Shown: positions 1 to 8,987, counted from the first letter of the stretch. The stretch is 64,000 bases of DNA from an uncultured Lachnospiraceae bacterium (GCA_934351925.1 CAKRJT010000002.1:1-64000), one strand, 5' to 3'. Notes: a model not told the origin generated them from the sequence alone. Numbers and translations are program-made.

Positions 1-278
1 CCCTTATCGATTCCGTTCAGGCTTCTCCGCTCGTCATGTATCCCCTTGTCTACTCCGTTCAGGCTTCTCCGCTCGTCGTGTATTCCTTTATCGATTCCGT
101 TCAGGTCTCTTCGCTCGTCGTGTATTCCCTTATCGATTCCGTTCAGGCTTCTCCGCTCGTCATGTATCCCCTTGTCTACTCCGTTCAGGCTTCTCCGCTC
201 GTCATGTATCCCCTTGTCTACTCCGTTCAGGCTTCTCCGCTCGTCGTGTATACCTTTATCGACTCCGTTCAGGTTATC
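1..278. repeat. 42-bp tandem repeat array, coding
   Basis: The core CCGTTCAGGCTTCTCCGCTC or a close variant recurs at 13, 55, 97, 139, 181, 223 and 265, a strict 42-bp period. It encodes 14-residue units in the minus-strand gene. Copies differ by only a few bases, which suggests recent expansion or homogenisation. The array begins before the window, so the full copy number is unknown. Confidence 0.95.
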
Positions 279-1205
279 TCGTTTTGCCGGCTGCCCGCTG
301 TCCCTCACGCGGTCAAGATACTTGTTAAATTCACTGTTAGGCTCCCTGCTTCCCAACTTTCCAAGCATCTCCATGTAATCGGTGCCCGCTGTCCTGTCCC
401 CGTCAAAATCGAGATAGTACGCCTCATCGTCCTCAAGCCCCGCATCCGGCAGTGGTGTATAGAATATTATACATTCCACGCAGAAAAAAGCCCTTGCAAG
501 CTGAACGCGCCCTTCGACCGTGTCTATAATCGGTTTTTCCTGTTTTGAGAAGGAAGCCATGTACAGCTTCTTCCCACAGTGAGGACAGCTATAGCCCACC
601 TTGTAAAAATTGTTTCCTATTCTGTCTTTTCTTCTCTGCGCCATGGACAGCTTTTCAAATGCAAAATGCTCGTCAGCCAGTTTCCAGACCGTGCTGTGCC
701 ACAGTCCCGTCTCCTCCTCTTCCTCAGCAGCCGTCACATTCCTGCGCGTCTCACTGTCGATAGTCTCCTGTATCGCATCCTCGTAGGTAACTCTGGTACC
801 GTCCTTATACCAGAAGCAGTGCTGCTCCGTGTATTCCGCCGCCACTCCCACCTGTCCAAAGACTGCACCGAACAGCGTATTTATCTTTTTATAATCCTTC
901 TCAACCGTTATACCCTTTAAGGCTCCCCACTTTCCAAACGCATAGAGCACAAGGTTGAAAATATTGACAAGCTGCGAGTCCTTCGCTATATCCATCGCAC
1001 GGGCATTCCCAAGCTTAGGGTCCGAGATATTTGTCGTAACTCTTCTCGTATCATAGTTAAATATTACCGAACGCTCTTTTCCCGGCAGAATAAGGAAATT
1101 ATCTATGACAATAAAATTGCCGTTCCATTCCACCGGAACCGATAATGTCTTTATCAATTTGTTAAAAACAAGGCGCAGCTCCGCCGTGCTCTTTAGTGCA
1201 ATCAT
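1..1205 (-). CDS. Unrecognised protein with CxxC pairs and 14-residue repeats (3' end cut by window)
   Basis: An open frame runs without a stop from an ATG at 1205 to the window edge, about 401 codons. The first 200 residues look globular (start MIALKSTAELRLVFNKLIK). Two cysteine pairs, C207/C210 (CPHCGKK) and C242/C245, suggest a zinc-binding ribbon. From about residue 312 the chain becomes a perfectly phased tandem repeat of 14 residues, LNGVDKGIHDERRS with small variations (V/I, S/D), at least 6.5 copies, strongly charged and hydrophilic. There is no signal peptide and no membrane segment, so it is probably cytoplasmic. The start is supported by a purine-rich AAGGCAGAAGTGAG stretch just upstream. 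I do not recognise the family. The gene lies 43 bp downstream of the GH43-type gene on the same strand. Confidence 0.75.
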   Translation of the reverse strand, partial: MIALKSTAELRLVFNKLIKTLSVPVEWNGNFIVIDNFLILPGKERSVIFNYDTRRVTTNISDPKLGNARAMDIAKDSQLVNIFNLVLYAFGKWGALKGITVEKDYKKINTLFGAVFGQVGVAAEYTEQHCFWYKDGTRVTYEDAIQETIDSETRRNVTAAEEEEETGLWHSTVWKLADEHFAFEKLSMAQRRKDRIGNNFYKVGYSCPHCGKKLYMASFSKQEKPIIDTVEGRVQLARAFFCVECIIFYTPLPDAGLEDDEAYYLDFDGDRTAGTDYMEMLGKLGSREPNSEFNKYLDRVRDSGQPAKRDNLNGVDKGIHDERRSLNGVDKGIHDERRSLNGVDKGIHDERRSLNGIDKGIHDERRDLNGIDKGIHDERRSLNGVDKGIHDERRSLNGIDK

Positions 1206-1248
1206 CTCACTTCTGCCTTCCTTCAAACTTATTGACTAAGCATACTTT

Positions 1249-2193
1249 TTATTTATCCTCTGCAATACCGAAACGTCCTACAAGGCTCTCATACTCGGCG
1301 TCCGTTATCTCCATCACTCCGCCATGACGCTTCCGTGAACTTCCCATATCGTACCCGGTATCGTCAAGCACATGCATCCTGCCTTTTGCAATATCATCCA
1401 TTACTATAGGCATATATCCCTTGTGCTCTGCAAATCTATCCGCAATCAGGCAGAAACGTCCATCCGGAAGCCTATAGCACTCCGGTCCCTCCAGACCGAA
1501 AAGCGACGCGAGCGTATCGCTCTCCACGACCTTAAATGCGTCCTTATCAAGGCTGTCACCCTCCTCAAGTATGAGGCACTTGCTGACCTCGTCCTTGGAA
1601 ATTCTGTAGTATTTTGCGCCGTCCTGCACTATTGTGGTGTCTATTATGCTCTGCTCACGCTCTATGTATATCTCTGGCGCGGTAAAGCTTCTGAAATCGT
1701 CGGTAAAGGTTCTGTATATTATGTGCTTGTCCCCCGGCTTATCCTCACCGCACTCCGGTCTTCTGCCGTCAGCCCTCGTAAAGGACGCGAAGAACACCAT
1801 GAATTTCTTGCTATTCTCATCGTACACTGCTTCCGGAGCCCACACACAGCCTGCATTTTCTTTTCCAATTGTATAGGCTGCTGCCTCTGACCAGTCAATC
1901 AGATTATCCGACTCCCACACTATCATATCGCGGCTTCCCTCGTGCACCGCTGCTCCCCAGTCCTTCTTCGTATACATACGCAGATCCGTAGCCATGAGGT
2001 AAAATCTGCCCGTCACAGGATGCCTCACAATAAAAGGATCCCTCACCCCCTTCTCTCCAAGCTCCGATACGAGCACCGGCTTTCCACCATTCAAATCCGA
2101 CCAGTTAAGTCCGTCCCTGCTCACGGAAAAATATATCTGTTCTCCATCAGGCGTATCCTCGCCCGTAAAATGCACAAAAATATAAGCTGACAT
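1249..2193 (-). CDS. GH43-type glycoside hydrolase (arabinosidase/xylosidase-like)
   Basis: Protein of 314 residues with the five-bladed beta-propeller pattern of glycoside hydrolase family 43: blade motifs GVRDPFIVRHP (about residue 49), VWAPEAVYDE with the typical WAPE signature (about 117), and LEGPECYRLPDG (about 229), which carries a candidate acid Glu. No signal peptide is present, so it should act in the cytoplasm on imported oligosaccharides, probably arabinose- or xylose-containing pectin or xylan fragments; the substrate cannot be read from the sequence. An in-frame start 66 bp further upstream exists, but ATG 2193 has a strong GGAGGAGAG site six bases upstream and the protein begins MSAYIFVHF, so I use it. 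It is divergent from the TetR gene. The first catalytic Asp usually seen in blade 1 is not obvious. Confidence 0.8.
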   Translation of the reverse strand: MSAYIFVHFTGEDTPDGEQIYFSVSRDGLNWSDLNGGKPVLVSELGEKGVRDPFIVRHPVTGRFYLMATDLRMYTKKDWGAAVHEGSRDMIVWESDNLIDWSEAAAYTIGKENAGCVWAPEAVYDENSKKFMVFFASFTRADGRRPECGEDKPGDKHIIYRTFTDDFRSFTAPEIYIEREQSIIDTTIVQDGAKYYRISKDEVSKCLILEEGDSLDKDAFKVVESDTLASLFGLEGPECYRLPDGRFCLIADRFAEHKGYMPIVMDDIAKGRMHVLDDTGYDMGSSRKRHGGVMEITDAEYESLVGRFGIAEDK

Positions 2194-2380
2194 AAGGCTC
2201 TCCTCCTCTATGTACCAATAAAAATACAATATTGTCTTAATTGTAACATCAATATACAAACTTTTCCAGCTATTTTACGGTTAAGATTTCAAAGTACGCA
2301 AAATATAATATATTTTTAATTTGAAAAATGTACAAAATGAGTTAAAATAGTAAAAGAGTTATAATGAAAGGATTTTTGAC

Positions 2381-3016
2381 ATGGGAAAGGCTGAAGAAAA
2401 CAAACAACACAAAAGGCTTTCCTTGCTGAACACGGCGTTTGAACTTTTTACCACCAAGGGTGTCAACAAAACGAGCATATCAGAGATATCCGAGCAGGCA
2501 GGAATCGCCAAGGGAACCTTCTACCTCTATTTTAAGGACAAATACGACATAAGAAACAAGCTTATAAGCCACCAGTCGGGTCTGGTTCTCAGCAAGGCTT
2601 TGGAAGAGCTTAAACAAGCGGGAATTGAGGAGAAATACACAGGGCTTGAGAGTTTTAAGAAAACCTTCATATTCATAGCCGACAACGTGATAAACCAGTT
2701 CACGCAGAACAAGGCACTGCTCACCTTCATCTCGAAGAACCTGAGCTGGGCTATATTTAAGAAGGCTCTCACAAGCAATACCGCGGATGACTCCCTCGAT
2801 TTCAGGGAGGCATACTATTCACTTATCGAGCGCTCGGGAGTGCATTTTAAGGAACCGGAGATAATGCTTTTTATGATAATCGAGCTGATAAGCTCAATCT
2901 CCTACAGTGCTATTCTATATAATGATCCGTTAGACATTGACGGGCTTAAACCATACTTATATAATACAATTAACTACATTATTGAAAGCCATGCAGACAC
3001 GGAGGAGAAGCCATGA
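2381..3016 (+). CDS. TetR/AcrR family transcriptional regulator
   Basis: Protein of 211 residues. Residues 10-57 form a classical TetR helix-turn-helix: LLNTAFELFTTKGVNKTSI, then EISEQAGIAKGTFYLYF and a lysine-rich end. The C-terminal part is all-helical, as expected for a ligand-binding and dimerisation domain, and is not similar to any ligand class I recognise. AAAGGA lies ten bases upstream of the ATG. The last codons overlap the next gene by four bases (ATGA), so the two are translationally coupled and the regulator probably controls that membrane protein or responds to the same signal. The AT-rich gap of 187 bp to the divergent GH43 gene presumably holds both promoters and an operator; I could not pick a clear palindrome there. 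Confidence 0.9.
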   Translation: MGKAEENKQHKRLSLLNTAFELFTTKGVNKTSISEISEQAGIAKGTFYLYFKDKYDIRNKLISHQSGLVLSKALEELKQAGIEEKYTGLESFKKTFIFIADNVINQFTQNKALLTFISKNLSWAIFKKALTSNTADDSLDFREAYYSLIERSGVHFKEPEIMLFMIIELISSISYSAILYNDPLDIDGLKPYLYNTINYIIESHADTEEKP

Positions 3017-3912
3017 ACACAGACAATGAAATGACAGCCGGCATCACCGAGGAGTTAAAGGATACCGGCCACAGGCACCATCATCACCATCATCACCACC
3101 ACCACACGAACGAGAACGGCGAAACTGCCCAAAAGCCGTCCGCTGCCGTGAAGATTGTTCTAAGCATCGCAGTAGTCGTGGTGATATGTGCCGCAGCACT
3201 AGGAATATTCGCTCTTATACAGAACATCGATTACATGCGTCCTGTCAGGGATATATGCAGCATCTACAACAACCGTGAGACGGACACAGCCAGGATTTTC
3301 AAGCTTCTGTATTCCGGTTCTGACAAGAAGGCATACTCCTCAGCTTACAAGATTATCGCCAATTCTGACAGCTACTACGACTATATCGACAGCATGCCTG
3401 CCACTCTGGAGGACTACTACCGAGATAATGCCGCCTCCGGAGGAAGCGATATCAAGATGAAGTTCGACATCACCGGAGACAAGAGCAAGATGGATGACAG
3501 CCAGCTTGCAATCATATACAATGAGATTGAAGCCAGGGCTGACTACTATCAGGGTATAGTGACAGCGATAGACAACATGGGCAAGGAGGATATCCAGAAC
3601 TTCGCCGACGCGATGGGAATTTCCTACAAGCGCGCCACACAGCTCTGCTCGATAATCCGCACCCGCTGTGAGAGCTGCCTCAAGTATGACATAAGCTCCG
3701 GCTACTATATCACCGGGCGTTTTGTTCTCTACAATAAGAACAATGACACCGCAGCCAAGACCGAAAAACTCACCCTTGCCATCATAAAGCTCAACGGGAA
3801 ATGGTGCATCTATGAAGGAAGATCCGAAGGTGTGCTCCTCGCAACAGGAATTGACTCCCTCGCTGACAACGATATTCTCTGGGATATCTGCTCGAAGTAT
3901 ATAGTGAAATAG
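3013..3912 (+). CDS. Membrane-anchored protein with N-terminal polyhistidine run; paralogue of the convergent gene
   Basis: Protein of 299 residues. About 25 residues in comes a run of ten or more histidines, RHHHHHHHHHHH, in the part expected to be cytoplasmic. One transmembrane helix follows at about residues 45-70 (VKIVLSIAVVVVICAAALGI). The remaining 225 residues would lie outside. The end, GYYITGRFVLY...KLTLAIIKLNGKWCIYEGR, matches GYNLIGRVVVS...KMTVKVIKLNGDWMIDYTS in the protein encoded at 4026-4868, and similarity extends over the whole extracellular part. Function unknown. The His run suggests metal binding (Zn, Ni, Co), by inference only. Its start overlaps the TetR stop by four bases. 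Confidence 0.75.
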   Translation: MNTDNEMTAGITEELKDTGHRHHHHHHHHHHTNENGETAQKPSAAVKIVLSIAVVVVICAAALGIFALIQNIDYMRPVRDICSIYNNRETDTARIFKLLYSGSDKKAYSSAYKIIANSDSYYDYIDSMPATLEDYYRDNAASGGSDIKMKFDITGDKSKMDDSQLAIIYNEIEARADYYQGIVTAIDNMGKEDIQNFADAMGISYKRATQLCSIIRTRCESCLKYDISSGYYITGRFVLYNKNNDTAAKTEKLTLAIIKLNGKWCIYEGRSEGVLLATGIDSLADNDILWDICSKYIVK

Positions 3913-3966
3913 CCAAACAATCCCGACAACTTATATGGAGATTTTAACGAGATTTCCTTTTTATAT

Positions 3967-4005
3967 AAAAAATGTGGAATGTACTTGCAACATTCCACAT
4001 TTTTT
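3967..4005. terminator. Bidirectional rho-independent terminator
   Basis: A perfect 16-bp stem: AAAAAATGTGGAATGT at 3967-3982, a seven-base loop, and ACATTCCACATTTTTT at 3990-4005. The A and T tracts at the two ends make it work in both directions, serving the two convergent paralogues. Confidence 0.9.
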
Positions 4006-4025
4006 ATTAGGTATGAAATTTTATT

Positions 4026-4868
4026 CTAATAGATGCCGTCGAGTAAATCCATTCCCCATGCACCTAAGCCACTTTCCGATATAACTGAGGTATAATCAAT
4101 CATCCAGTCCCCGTTAAGCTTAATCACCTTCACAGTCATCTTGTCAGACTTCCAAAGCGTCTCACCCTTACTGTCACTCACAACAACTCTTCCGATAAGA
4201 TTATAGCCGTCCGAAGCCTTAATGTCCTTGAACTCCTTCATAAGATTTACTGCCACCTTACAGATGTCCTTTGCCTTTGAAGCAGTTAATCCCATTGTGT
4301 CTGCAAGATCCTCATAGTCATATTTGTCATAGTCTGCGATATCCTCACAGATTGACTCAAAATAGCTGTCATAAAAGCCTGCATATACAGCGCTGACTCT
4401 GTCGAGCTGTTCTGCATCAAGTCTCTCCTTGTCCGAACAATCGAACTTCACCTTCCAGCCGGCACCATATTCATCATCCATGCTGTCATACCAATCTGCC
4501 AGCTCCTGTGTAAGCTCATCGTAGCCGTCCGCAAAATTCTCGGAGGTTTTCATAATCTTGACTGCCTTCTTGTAGGAAGCTGCCGCAAAATCAGGAAGTA
4601 CTATCGAAGCCAATGAATCTATGTCGGTATTTTTCTTATTTATGGCTGACGCAATGCTGTCAAGTGGCTTTCTATATCCATTCGCTATGTTTAAAAAGGC
4701 TGTCACGCCCCCTGCCACGATAAGTATAAGTACTATAATTGCTATCACAAGCCCCGTCTTGCTCTTCTTAGGCTTCTGCTCTGCCGGCTCATTACCAGCC
4801 TGATTTTGCCGACAGGTACATATCTCACCTTCTGCGAGCTGTCTGCCGCAATATTCACAAAATGCCAT
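4026..4868 (-). CDS. Zinc-ribbon membrane protein, paralogue of the His-rich protein
   Basis: Protein of 280 residues. It starts with a short zinc ribbon, MAFCEYCGRQLAEGEICTC (CxxC...CxC), then a polar linker, one transmembrane helix at about residues 38-60 (TGLVIAIIVLILIVAGGVTA), and an extracytoplasmic domain of about 220 residues homologous to the convergent gene at 3013-3912. The C-terminal KVIKLNGDWMIDY motif is shared. Such one-helix proteins with an N-terminal zinc ribbon are common in Lachnospiraceae; I know of no assigned role. AAGGAGGAG precedes the ATG by six bases, and a good promoter lies 50-80 bp upstream, so it is transcribed independently of the polysaccharide operon. Confidence 0.8.
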   Translation of the reverse strand: MAFCEYCGRQLAEGEICTCRQNQAGNEPAEQKPKKSKTGLVIAIIVLILIVAGGVTAFLNIANGYRKPLDSIASAINKKNTDIDSLASIVLPDFAAASYKKAVKIMKTSENFADGYDELTQELADWYDSMDDEYGAGWKVKFDCSDKERLDAEQLDRVSAVYAGFYDSYFESICEDIADYDKYDYEDLADTMGLTASKAKDICKVAVNLMKEFKDIKASDGYNLIGRVVVSDSKGETLWKSDKMTVKVIKLNGDWMIDYTSVISESGLGAWGMDLLDGIY

Positions 4869-4918
4869 TTTACTCCTCCTTGTACATTATATTAATCTTT
4901 TGACCCTGTTATCATAAA

Positions 4919-4946
4919 ATTATAGCCATTCAAGCCAAAAATGCAA
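4919..4946 (-). promoter_or_regulatory. SigA-type promoter of the zinc-ribbon gene
   Basis: Read on the minus strand: TTGCAT (4946-4941), a 16-base spacer, and TATAAT (4924-4919). The transcript would start near 4912, about 44 bases before the ATG. Confidence 0.65.
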
Positions 4947-4973
4947 CAAAAATTCTATAAATTTTCAGTAAGT

Positions 4974-6095
4974 TCACTGTTTTGCACCCTGCCTGTTTCC
5001 GTTCACCACACAGCCCGCAATGAGTGCCGAAAACAGCGTCATCGGAACCGAAAACTCAAGATAGAAGAAACTCACGATGTAACCCACCATGAAAAGTCCC
5101 AGAAGCTTATCCTCAGCCACCGCCTTCTTGCGGTAATTGTCGAGCGACTTGTACGCGAGCGCACACATGAGCGCTATCGTCAGAAACAATGCAATAAACC
5201 CGCACTGTGACAGGATATTGTCGAGCGCCCCGGCAAAATTATTGATGTACACATAGATATAGAGAAGTGTCGCAGCCACCACCTTGCTTCCCGGTTGAAG
5301 CTCCATACCGAATATGTCATTCATATTGAGTATTCCCCAGAAAAACAGTATCGCAAAGGTTATTCCTATTATCGTCTGCCATCTCTTTAAAGACGGAATA
5401 TGCTTCTTATCCCTGTCGGATTTTATCCTCGGGTGCCTCTCCTTTAAGAGCAGGCTTGCAAGCCCTAGTATTACAAGCACCACATAGAGCCCCTCATCGT
5501 AAGCGAGACGCACCATAAGACCGTCATCCGCACCGATATTCTTGAGAAAGAACACTATTCCGACTACCTTCACTGTGAGAAGCAGCAAAAACCACACCAT
5601 AACGTACTTCGAGACAGCCGTGTATGTGGCATCGAGAAGCATAATCGCCGCTATCGTCATGCCGACGCATATGATTATTCCGTTGTTGTTCTGGTTTATG
5701 CAGAAAATGAGCATGCTCCCGGCAACACCGATTGCATAGGGAACACATTTCGTGCCCGTTATATTTGTAAAACCCGCTATTGAAAACAGCATTATCACGG
5801 CAGCGAAGCTTAAAAAGCCATCGCTTATCGTGTGCTGCGCCAGAAACCGGATACCCGCGGCTGCAAGAACCGGGATAAACATGATTGACAGCACAATCGG
5901 AAGGTATTTTTTTATTCCGCCGAGAAACGCGCCCGCAAAATACAGAATCACACACGCTGCCATGCATACTGCCTGCATATACTGCCCGTTGATTATGCCT
6001 AACACTATAAAATACAGCGCCATTCCGACAAACAGCACGTTGAGTGAAAAATCATTTTTCATAATATTCGGGATTTCTTTAATATATTTTTTCAT
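4974..6095 (-). CDS. Polytopic membrane protein, last gene of polysaccharide operon
   Basis: Protein of 373 residues made almost entirely of hydrophobic helices, about ten to twelve predicted by eye, with short charged loops such as KERHPRIKSDRDKKHIPSLK. No catalytic motif stands out and I do not recognise the family. A GGAG lies eight bases before the ATG. The start is 20 bp after the stop of the GT-C-like gene on the same strand, so the two are cotranscribed. In this setting a polymerase-, flippase- or acyltransferase-like role in making or moving a surface glycan is plausible but unproven. Confidence 0.65.
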   Translation of the reverse strand: MKKYIKEIPNIMKNDFSLNVLFVGMALYFIVLGIINGQYMQAVCMAACVILYFAGAFLGGIKKYLPIVLSIMFIPVLAAAGIRFLAQHTISDGFLSFAAVIMLFSIAGFTNITGTKCVPYAIGVAGSMLIFCINQNNNGIIICVGMTIAAIMLLDATYTAVSKYVMVWFLLLLTVKVVGIVFFLKNIGADDGLMVRLAYDEGLYVVLVILGLASLLLKERHPRIKSDRDKKHIPSLKRWQTIIGITFAILFFWGILNMNDIFGMELQPGSKVVAATLLYIYVYINNFAGALDNILSQCGFIALFLTIALMCALAYKSLDNYRKKAVAEDKLLGLFMVGYIVSFFYLEFSVPMTLFSALIAGCVVNGNRQGAKQ

Positions 6096-6115
6096 GAATG
6101 TATCTCCATTCCCGT

Positions 6116-8005
6116 TTATTTATACTCATCCTTCAGGTTAAAGAAGTAATACAGTACAGTTCCCTGATATCCCTCATACATAACCTTAGGACCGTCAACA
6201 TGATAATACCCGCTTATATTCTCTATGGCGGTCTTAGAGTCCCCATGATTCCATGGTATCTCAATGTATACAAGTCTTTCAGGAAGCTGTAAAAGCTTGA
6301 GTATTCCATCCACGGCAACCCTGTTCACGCTGACAAAGCGCCCGTCGCTCTCACCTGTGTGGTACACAAGAGTACCTGCCAGCATATCCCATTTTATATC
6401 ATCCTGTCTAAACTGCGTCTCCCCCTCGTTTGCCGAGGAAGCCACAATTATGTCTCCTTCCGGCGCATACTCGTCAAAGATGCTGTCTATCGCCTCGTTC
6501 ACAAAGGTGTAGTGGTAATTATAATAACCGTAGTCGCCGAGATTGCCGTTAAGGCTCTTATCGTCCCTTGCAAATCCGGCAGTGTAGAGTATCGGAAATC
6601 TGTTAGTTTCCATGTTGGTAAACATTCCCGCACTCACAGGGTCTATCGTTATGAAGGTCTCACCGAACATTAGCGCACCTATGACCGTGAGTGTAGTAAG
6701 AATTACCCTTCTCCTCTCAAACAATTTTATCAGCATAATCACGCCGAACATTGCAAGCAGCGTGTCTGCGAGCATATTATACCTTGGCAGTGTTGCTTTT
6801 GGGTAGGCAAGAAGATAGAGCACATACACGATATAGCAGCCTGTCATCACAAGCCACGGTGTGAACTCCATTCTGTGGGTTCTCCTCACGCGCATATTGG
6901 CATAGACCATGACAATTCCCACCAGCACCACAATAAGCCATATCCAGTTAAAGTTGAGCACAAAAAGCTGTGCAAGTTTAATTCTTATATAATATCCGGA
7001 AAAAGCTATTCCATTTACTGCACACACTCTTATAACACCGTACACGAACAGCAGCGCCGCAGCAATCGCTGCTATGGCGATGATTCCCGTTTTCAGATCG
7101 TACTCGTCACCCTCGTTGTCATAGCCTGTCTCTGTTTCAGCACTGCCCTGCATCATACTCTTATTTTTCTTTGCCCTAAGCCCTGAGATAAAGCTTCCGA
7201 CAAGGAAGGCTCCCGCAAAGCACAACGCCACCACCATTCCCGAGCTCTTGGTGGTTCCGAGCATAAGAAGCCAGAATACCATGAGGATATATTTTCTGCT
7301 GACACAGCAGTAGAGCGCATATATGAAGAACATCGTCATTCCGTACTCGAGTCCGCACAGCGTTGACATTCCGAGTGCCATAGGCGACAGCGACACCACA
7401 AGCGCCGCAAACCACACAATAATCGTGCGCGCTTTAGGAAAAAGCCTTCTAAAGGTCATATAAATACAGCACGCGGCGGCAGCTCCCATGTAGAGCTGGC
7501 TCCACTGAAAACCCGTGCCCTCGCCTGGAATGAGAAACTCACCCATGAGCGCGAACATACAGTAGCCATGTGCATTCCTGTCCGCTATCTTTCCCGCCTG
7601 GATAAAATTGTCGATTATCATATCCGGGTGATGCACAAGATATTCGAGCGACTCATAGCAGGTCAGACCCTCATCGAGCTGCAAGGTTCCCACTATCTGA
7701 ACCCTTATCAGATAGTGCACAATTATCATAATGCCACACGCCGTCAAATCCTTGTAATCCGGCTTTATAAAGCTGCTCTTTGACGACACAAAAACAAACA
7801 GTGCGATACACGCAAGCAGAATGACCACACTTATCACAAGTCCCGTATTCACAAAGCCGCAAAAGCGCTTCGACCACTGTTCACCGTAGAGTGCCGATGT
7901 CCTCGCAAAAAGAAAGAACAATCCAAATAAAAAAGCGATAACCCCGCACTGCCTCAATATATCCGCGGCAGCACAAGATTTTGTTTTCAATGTATCCTTA
8001 TTCAT
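6116..8005 (-). CDS. Large polytopic membrane protein, GT-C (PMT/GT39-like) glycosyltransferase candidate
   Basis: Protein of 629 residues. The first 450 are a series of membrane helices. An early extracytoplasmic loop (TLQLDEGLTCYESLEYL, near residue 110) is rich in acidic residues, as in GT-C enzymes that use polyprenyl-phosphate sugars, where an Asp/Glu in the first loop is catalytic. The last 180 residues (from about MFTNMETNRFP) are soluble and would face outside. I assign the fold class from topology and context only. The gene sits in the operon between the MocA-type reductase and the terminal membrane gene. AAGTAAGGT directly precedes the ATG. The likely job is transfer of a lipid-linked sugar onto a surface polymer. 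Confidence 0.55.
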   Translation of the reverse strand: MNKDTLKTKSCAAADILRQCGVIAFLFGLFFLFARTSALYGEQWSKRFCGFVNTGLVISVVILLACIALFVFVSSKSSFIKPDYKDLTACGIMIIVHYLIRVQIVGTLQLDEGLTCYESLEYLVHHPDMIIDNFIQAGKIADRNAHGYCMFALMGEFLIPGEGTGFQWSQLYMGAAAACCIYMTFRRLFPKARTIIVWFAALVVSLSPMALGMSTLCGLEYGMTMFFIYALYCCVSRKYILMVFWLLMLGTTKSSGMVVALCFAGAFLVGSFISGLRAKKNKSMMQGSAETETGYDNEGDEYDLKTGIIAIAAIAAALLFVYGVIRVCAVNGIAFSGYYIRIKLAQLFVLNFNWIWLIVVLVGIVMVYANMRVRRTHRMEFTPWLVMTGCYIVYVLYLLAYPKATLPRYNMLADTLLAMFGVIMLIKLFERRRVILTTLTVIGALMFGETFITIDPVSAGMFTNMETNRFPILYTAGFARDDKSLNGNLGDYGYYNYHYTFVNEAIDSIFDEYAPEGDIIVASSANEGETQFRQDDIKWDMLAGTLVYHTGESDGRFVSVNRVAVDGILKLLQLPERLVYIEIPWNHGDSKTAIENISGYYHVDGPKVMYEGYQGTVLYYFFNLKDEYK

Positions 8006-8024
8006 ACCTTACTTCTACCCTATC

Positions 8025-8987
8025 CTAGATTTCCCGAGCGTTTCTTACTTCGTCCACAAGCTCCGCCTGCCTTATAAGCTCCGACGCCATCTCCCCGCGG
8101 AGCTGACTGTCCTCAAGCGCCCTAAGATATATCTTTATCGACTCTTCAAACGCATCACACGCCGGAAGTTCTACTGTACGGCTGCCTGAACCGGTCTCAA
8201 TCAATGCCGTCGGCTTAAAGCCGTCCGGCGCGGTAAATATCCTTCCGGTCGTCAGCCTTCCCCTGCTGCCCCACAGCTCGAGCGAGCACTGATACTGGCA
8301 GTCCATTCCGAACGCCGTCTGCGCCATCAGACCGTCGGAATTGATGAAATCCGCCGTTCCGAAAATGTCAACATCCGTTTTCTCATCAAAGTCAAGCCTT
8401 GCACCCACAAGCTTCATGCTGCTGCCGAGCAGCCTTTGGGCAAGCTTGATCGTATAGCCGCCGTTGTCCATCATTGTGCCTCCGCCGAGCTCCTTCACAT
8501 ACCTGAAATCCCCCTCGGCTCTTCTCGGAAACCCGAAGCTCGTCCTCACAAGCCTTAGCTTTCCCAGCTCTCCCGACGCTATTATATCCTCTATAGCCTT
8601 TAGCTGTGTGTGGTACCGGAACATATAGTTTTCCTGAAGTACCAGCCCGTTCTCCCTCGCAAGTCCCACAAGCTCTGCCGTCTGCACCGCCGAGGTCGTC
8701 GACGGCTTCTCTAGAAATACATGCTTTCCCGCGAGCAGTGCCTTCTTCGCCCACTGATAGTGGAACGCCGGCGGAAGCGGTATATACACACAGTCAACGC
8801 TCTCGTCCTCTATCACCTCATCGTAGGAGGCATAGACCTTCACACCGTATTTCTCCACAAAGCGCGCAAGCTTGTCCGGCGAGTTCGATGCCACACCGGC
8901 ACACTGTGCCCCGTCAACCTTTTCAAGTGCCGGCAGAAATTTATTGTATGCTATGTCCGCCGCACCGAGTATTCCTATTCTGAACAT
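8025..8987 (-). CDS. Gfo/Idh/MocA oxidoreductase, probable NDP-hexose 3-ketoreductase
   Basis: Protein of 320 residues. The N-terminus is a Rossmann fold, MFRIGILGAADIAYNKFLPA, where GILGAADIA binds NAD(P). The family signature EKPSTTSAVQTAELV lies near residue 93, with the conserved catalytic-type Lys in EKP. The C-terminal half is the usual alpha/beta substrate domain. An upstream in-frame start exists, but AGGGG five bases before ATG 8987 and the family start MFRIGI favour this one. In deoxysugar pathways, enzymes of this family (TylC1, SpnN) reduce the 3-keto product of the NDP-hexose 2,3-dehydratase. That dehydratase is encoded immediately upstream (9053-10441), which makes this the natural partner. 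The exact sugar and the hydroxyl stereochemistry are inference. Confidence 0.8.
   Translation of the reverse strand: MFRIGILGAADIAYNKFLPALEKVDGAQCAGVASNSPDKLARFVEKYGVKVYASYDEVIEDESVDCVYIPLPPAFHYQWAKKALLAGKHVFLEKPSTTSAVQTAELVGLARENGLVLQENYMFRYHTQLKAIEDIIASGELGKLRLVRTSFGFPRRAEGDFRYVKELGGGTMMDNGGYTIKLAQRLLGSSMKLVGARLDFDEKTDVDIFGTADFINSDGLMAQTAFGMDCQYQCSLELWGSRGRLTTGRIFTAPDGFKPTALIETGSGSRTVELPACDAFEESIKIYLRALEDSQLRGEMASELIRQAELVDEVRNAREI

Noticed and set aside
1..278. CRISPR array
   Set aside because: The 42-bp units are contiguous with no spacers, are not palindromic and lie in a coding frame.
36..548. Plus-strand reading frames over the repeat array
   Set aside because: A repeat period of 42 bp keeps all frames open. 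Only the minus-strand frame continues into a non-repetitive 310-residue protein with a start and sensible composition.
2260..2380. Specific promoters for the TetR and GH43 genes
   Set aside because: The region is so AT-rich that several -10-like hexamers occur, but none has a good -35 at 16-18 bp; one TATAAT would overlap the ribosome site.
3070..3106. Polyhistidine run as a cloning tag or vector contamination
   Set aside because: It sits inside a natural-looking gene coupled to a TetR gene, is encoded by mixed CAC/CAT codons, and the surrounding sequence matches the paralogue next door.
5524..5967. 147-codon minus-strand frame inside the polytopic membrane gene
   Set aside because: It is a shadow frame: no ribosome site, Cys/Arg-rich composition, and the overlapping frame is a clear membrane protein.
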